The translations under genes and the position numbers were made by a program. From positions 1-7,392 of the forward strand of contig JABEUO010000016.1 of assembly GCA_013044415.1 (NCBI GenBank): a stretch of 7,392 nt of DNA, read 5' to 3'. The first letter of the stretch is position 1; every line of letters begins with the position of its first letter. The DNA is from Acidimicrobiaceae bacterium (GTDB lineage Bacteria > Actinomycetota > Acidimicrobiia > Acidimicrobiales > Acidimicrobiaceae). The notes under the pieces were generated by a model. It was given only the letters and a program-made list of their open reading frames with translations, did not search any database and had not been told where the DNA came from. Positions 5,266 to 7,392 of this stretch are shown in pieces.

Positions 5266-5808
5266 GTGTCGCGAATAGGTAAAGCCCCCGTAGCTGTGCC
5301 AGGTGGAGTTAGTGTCTCTTTCGGCGAGGATCGCACGGTCGAAGTGTCTGGTCCAAAAGGCTCTCTATCCAGGGTGTTTCCAGAGGAAGTATCGATTGAG
5401 CAGCAGGGCGACCAGTTGATCGTCTCCCGTAAGGGTGACGAGCGCAGGGATCGTGCCATGCACGGACTGTCGAGGACCTTGCTGAACAACATGGTGACCG
5501 GAGTGACCATAGGTTTCACTAAGGACTTGGCGATTGTCGGAGTCGGATATAGGGCGGCGGCCAAGAGTGCGACCGAGTTAGAGTTAGCACTCGGCTTTTC
5601 GCATCCGGTGAGGGTGGAGGCTCCCGAGGGAATAACCTTCGAGACCCCGACCCCGACCAAGATTGCCGTTAAAGGCATTGACAAAGAGCTTGTAGGCCAG
5701 GTAGCCGCCAACATTCGTAAGATTCGTAAGCCGGAACCCTATAAGGGCAAGGGAGTACGTTACGAGGGTGAAAAGGTGCTACGTAAAGTCGGCAAGTCCG
5801 GCAAGTAG
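5266..5808 (+). CDS. rplF: 50S ribosomal protein L6
   Basis: L6 lies at the base of the L7/L12 stalk by the sarcin-ricin loop and elongation-factor site. The 180-residue product has the standard length and two L6 domains. The first runs from MSRIGKAPVAVPGGVSVSF through VSGPKGSLSR (27-36) and MHGLSRTLLNNMVTGVTIGF (65-84). The second holds LAIVGVGYRAAAK (88-100), ALGFSHPV (108-115) and the bacterial signature RKPEPYKGKGVRYEGEKVLR (154-173), with a basic tail. The start is GTG; no better ATG lies nearby. A 19-base gap before rplR is the longest in the window and holds only that gene's ribosome-binding site. Confidence 0.99.
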   Translation: MSRIGKAPVAVPGGVSVSFGEDRTVEVSGPKGSLSRVFPEEVSIEQQGDQLIVSRKGDERRDRAMHGLSRTLLNNMVTGVTIGFTKDLAIVGVGYRAAAKSATELELALGFSHPVRVEAPEGITFETPTPTKIAVKGIDKELVGQVAANIRKIRKPEPYKGKGVRYEGEKVLRKVGKSGK

Positions 5809-5827
5809 GGTCAGAGGAGTTTAAGAG

Positions 5828-6193
5828 ATGTCTATAAAGACAGTTACACCAGAGGCCCTGCGCAAGAGGCGTCATAACAGGATCAGGAAGGCCGTCAAAG
5901 GGACTGAGGAGCGGCCCAGATTGGCGGTATTCCGCTCGAACAGGCATATCGTCGCTCAGGTCATCGACGACTCCAGCGGTCGTACGTTGGTGGCGGCCTC
6001 CAGCCTCGAGACCGGTTTCAAGGGTTCACACACAGGAAACATCGATGCAGCGAAGAAGGTCGGCGAGTTGGTGGCCGATCGGGCGAAAGAGCAAGGCATC
6101 GTCGCCGTGGTGTTTGACCGGGGTGGATTTAAGTACCATGGCCGGGTGGCGGCCCTCGCCGATGCAGCAAGAGAAGGCGGATTGGAGTTCTAA
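5828..6193 (+). CDS. rplR: 50S ribosomal protein L18
   Basis: L18 binds 5S rRNA with L5 and anchors it in the central protuberance. The 121-residue product fits the family. It has a basic, flexible N-terminus (LRKRRHNRIRKAVKG, 11-25), the block RPRLAVFRSNRHIVAQVIDD (29-48), and the conserved ending VVFDRGGFKYHGRVAALADA (94-113) followed by AREGGLEF. The ATG at 5828 lies 8 bases after AGAGGAG (5813-5819). The TAA stop shares its last A with the ATG of rpsE (TAATG), so the two are probably translated in a coupled way. Confidence 0.99.
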   Translation: MSIKTVTPEALRKRRHNRIRKAVKGTEERPRLAVFRSNRHIVAQVIDDSSGRTLVAASSLETGFKGSHTGNIDAAKKVGELVADRAKEQGIVAVVFDRGGFKYHGRVAALADAAREGGLEF

Positions 6194-6732
6194 TGGCCGA
6201 AGCTCAGTATGAAGAGAGAACTATCAAAGTCAACAGGGTGGCCAAGGTAGTCAAGGGTGGGCGTCGCTTCTCCTTTACGGCCCTTATGGTGATTGGTGAC
6301 GGAAACGGTAAAGTCGGACTCGGCTACGGGAAGGCCAAGGAAGCGGGACTCGCCGTTCAGAAGGGTATCGAGGAGGCGAAGAAGAACCTCTTTGACGTGG
6401 CGCTATCTGGCAATACGATTACCCATCCAATTATTGGTGAGGCGGGTGCCGGCAGGGTAATGCTTAAGCCAGCCGCCCCCGGAACCGGTGTAATAGCGGG
6501 CGGTGCTGCCCGTGCCATTTTGGAGATGGCGGGCATCAAGGACATTCTCGCCAAGTCGCTAGGGTCTTCCAATGGAATCAACGTCGCTCATGCGACTATC
6601 GCTGGCTTGAAAGAACTCAAGCGGCCAGATGACATTGCGAGGCTTCGGGGAAAGGATCCTTCTGAGGTCACCCCTGCAGGCGTTCTTCGTGGTTTCAAAG
6701 AGCGCACTTCGCACAGTGCCAAGGAGGCGTGA
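6193..6732 (+). CDS. rpsE: 30S ribosomal protein S5
   Basis: S5 lies at the mRNA entry with S3 and S4 and influences decoding accuracy. The 179-residue product has a double-stranded-RNA-binding-type N-terminal domain: RVAKVVKGGRRFSFTALMVI (15-34) and GDGNGKVGLGYGKAKEAG (35-52). The loop around VVKGGRRFS aligns with the region where spectinomycin-resistance changes occur in E. coli S5. The C-terminal domain holds GAGRVMLKPAAPGTGVIAGG (85-104), AARAILEMAGIKDILAKSLG (105-124) and SNGINVAHATIAGLKEL (126-142). The start overlaps the rplR stop by one base, with GGAG (6184-6187) five bases before. The stop overlaps rpmD. Confidence 0.99.
   Translation: MAEAQYEERTIKVNRVAKVVKGGRRFSFTALMVIGDGNGKVGLGYGKAKEAGLAVQKGIEEAKKNLFDVALSGNTITHPIIGEAGAGRVMLKPAAPGTGVIAGGAARAILEMAGIKDILAKSLGSSNGINVAHATIAGLKELKRPDDIARLRGKDPSEVTPAGVLRGFKERTSHSAKEA
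6721..6727 (+). promoter_or_regulatory. consensus ribosome-binding site for rpmD
   Basis: AAGGAGG lies 4 bases before the ATG at 6732 but only 1 base before the in-frame GTG at 6729. This decides for the ATG as the L30 start. Confidence 0.8.
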
Positions 6733-6923
6733 TGAGTGAGTTTCTCCAGGTGAGGCAGGTTCGATCCCAGATCGGTTCCAAGCCAAAGCATCGTGGGACC
6801 CTCAGGGCCCTCGGGCTCGGTAGGATCGGCAAGTCTAGGGTCCTCCCGGATCGGCCAGAGATCAGGGGTATGATCGCCCGTGTTTCGCACTTGGTAGAGG
6901 TGTCGGAAGGCGAGGAAGGTTAG
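6732..6923 (+). CDS. rpmD: 50S ribosomal protein L30
   Basis: L30 is a small 23S rRNA-binding protein of the large subunit that is absent from some bacteria. The 63-residue product has the usual length of about 60. Its recognisable blocks are VRQVRSQIGSKPKHRGTLRA (7-26), LGLGRIGKSRVLPDRPEIRG (27-46) and MIARVSHLVEV (47-57), followed by a short Glu/Gly tail. I placed the start at the ATG at 6732, which overlaps the rpsE stop by one base (TGATG), because an upstream GTG at 6729 is too close to the AAGGAGG site. Five of its nine arginines use AGG. Four bases separate it from rplO. Confidence 0.98.
   Translation: MSEFLQVRQVRSQIGSKPKHRGTLRALGLGRIGKSRVLPDRPEIRGMIARVSHLVEVSEGEEG
6913..6919 (+). promoter_or_regulatory. 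ribosome-binding site for rplO
   Basis: AGGAAGG lies 8 bases before the ATG at 6928 and within the last codons of rpmD. It supports 6928 as the L15 start. Confidence 0.75.
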
Positions 6924-6927
6924 TCAG

Positions 6928-7392
6928 ATGATTAAAGTTCATGAACTGGCTCCAGCGCCGGGCTCTAACAGGGCTAAGAGGCGGGTGGGCCGTGGTATCG
7001 GCGGTAAAGGTGGAAAGACGGCCGGGCGAGGAACTAAGGGCCAAGGAGCGAGGGATACCATCCCTGCAGGCTTCGAGGGTGGCCAGCTGCCCCTTACCCA
7101 GAGACTTCCAAAACTGAAGGGTTTCCATAATCCGTTTCGGGTTAGCTATAGCGTGGTGAACCTAAGTGCGGTCCAGGATTTGGCGGAGAGTGGCACGGTT
7201 GTGATCGACCCGGCTATCCTTCTTCAAAAGGGCCAAGTCCATAAGGGCGAGCCGGTGAAGATTTTAGGGAATGGTTCGCTTACCATTGCCGTAACGGTCT
7301 CGGCACATGCCTTTTCTGAGGCTGCAAAGCAGGCGATTATCGCTAGCGGCGGATCTGTAGTTGTGCTCGATGCTCCAAATGGTGGACGTCGG
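6928..7392 (+). CDS. rplO: 50S ribosomal protein L15, 3' end cut by window edge
   Basis: L15 binds 23S rRNA late in 50S assembly, and its extended N-terminal arm reaches deep into the RNA. The frame is open from the ATG at 6928 to the last base, giving 155 codons without a stop. The N-terminal arm is Gly/Arg/Lys-rich (NRAKRRVGRGIGGKGGKTAG, 14-33). It is followed by RGTKGQGARDTIPAGFEGGQ (34-53) and PLTQRLPKLKGF (55-66). The C-terminal domain shows the L15 signature pattern from KILGNGSLTIAVTVSAHAFS (111-130) to AIIASGGSVVVL (136-147). Typical L15 proteins have about 145-150 residues, so the stop should lie just beyond the window; residues 148-155 (DAPNGGRR) are already a short extra tail. In most bacteria secY follows. 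Confidence 0.98.
   Translation, partial: MIKVHELAPAPGSNRAKRRVGRGIGGKGGKTAGRGTKGQGARDTIPAGFEGGQLPLTQRLPKLKGFHNPFRVSYSVVNLSAVQDLAESGTVVIDPAILLQKGQVHKGEPVKILGNGSLTIAVTVSAHAFSEAAKQAIIASGGSVVVLDAPNGGRR

Noticed and set aside
5112..5714. 200-codon open frame on the - strand opposite rpsH/rplF
   Set aside because: It lies antisense to two certain ribosomal genes, its protein resembles no family I know and is Ser/Thr/Pro-rich as antisense shadows often are, and no ribosome-binding site stands out.
5713..5730. Perfect 9-bp tandem repeat ATTCGTAAG x2 in rplF
   Set aside because: It encodes IRKIRK just before the conserved PEPYKGKG block of L6, where such residues are common; chance reuse of codons explains it.
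5809..5827. Largest intergenic gap, considered as a promoter or operator site
   Set aside because: Its 19 bases hold the rplR ribosome-binding site and nothing else recognisable.
6729..6731. In-frame GTG as an alternative rpmD start
   Set aside because: It is only one base after AAGGAGG; the ATG three bases later has workable spacing.

Overview
The window is a compact, uninterrupted stretch of the bacterial S10 and spc ribosomal-protein gene clusters, all on the + strand. It reads rplB (5'-truncated), rpsS, rplV, rpsC, rplP, rpmC, rpsQ, rplN, rplX, rplE, rpsN, rpsH, rplF, rplR, rpsE, rpmD, rplO (3' end cut by the window). The order is the canonical one. I found no inserted gene, RNA gene, mobile element, CRISPR array, promoter or terminator, and no previously undescribed system.

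The likely source is an actinobacterium. The L2 C-terminal block ([21 protein letters not shown] region), the L16 N-terminus (MLMPRKVKHRKQ), the L29 core (ELFTLRFQLATAQ) and the long charged C-terminal tails on L22 and S3 all resemble actinobacterial proteins. Base composition looks moderate (mid-50s % GC by eye), and arginine is often encoded by AGG, which is unlike typical high-GC Actinobacteria. A lineage such as the Acidimicrobiia is plausible, but this is inference from recalled family patterns, not from a search.

Layout: positions 1-3403 hold the distal S10-cluster genes (L2, S19, L22, S3, L16, L29, S17). Positions 3400-7392 hold the spc-cluster genes (L14, L24, L5, S14, S8, L6, L18, S5, L30, L15). 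Only about 71 bases in the window lie between genes. Eight junctions overlap by 1 or 4 bases, and the largest gap is 19 bases (rplF-rplR). The two clusters join by a 4-base ATGA overlap at rpsQ/rplN, so they appear to be one transcription unit with translational coupling; the promoter must lie upstream of the window. Three genes (rplX, rplE, rplF) start with GTG behind strong Shine-Dalgarno sequences.

Together the products build both subunits: L2, L14, L16, L5, L6, L15, L18, L22, L24, L29 and L30 in the 50S, and S3, S5, S8, S14, S17 and S19 in the 30S. The points worth a second look are modest. They are the long two-part tails of L22 and S3, a His-to-Leu change beside the conserved L2 active-region histidine, zinc-type forms of both L24 and S14, heavy AGG use in highly expressed genes, and the lack of space for E. 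coli-style spc promoter and S8 operator sites.
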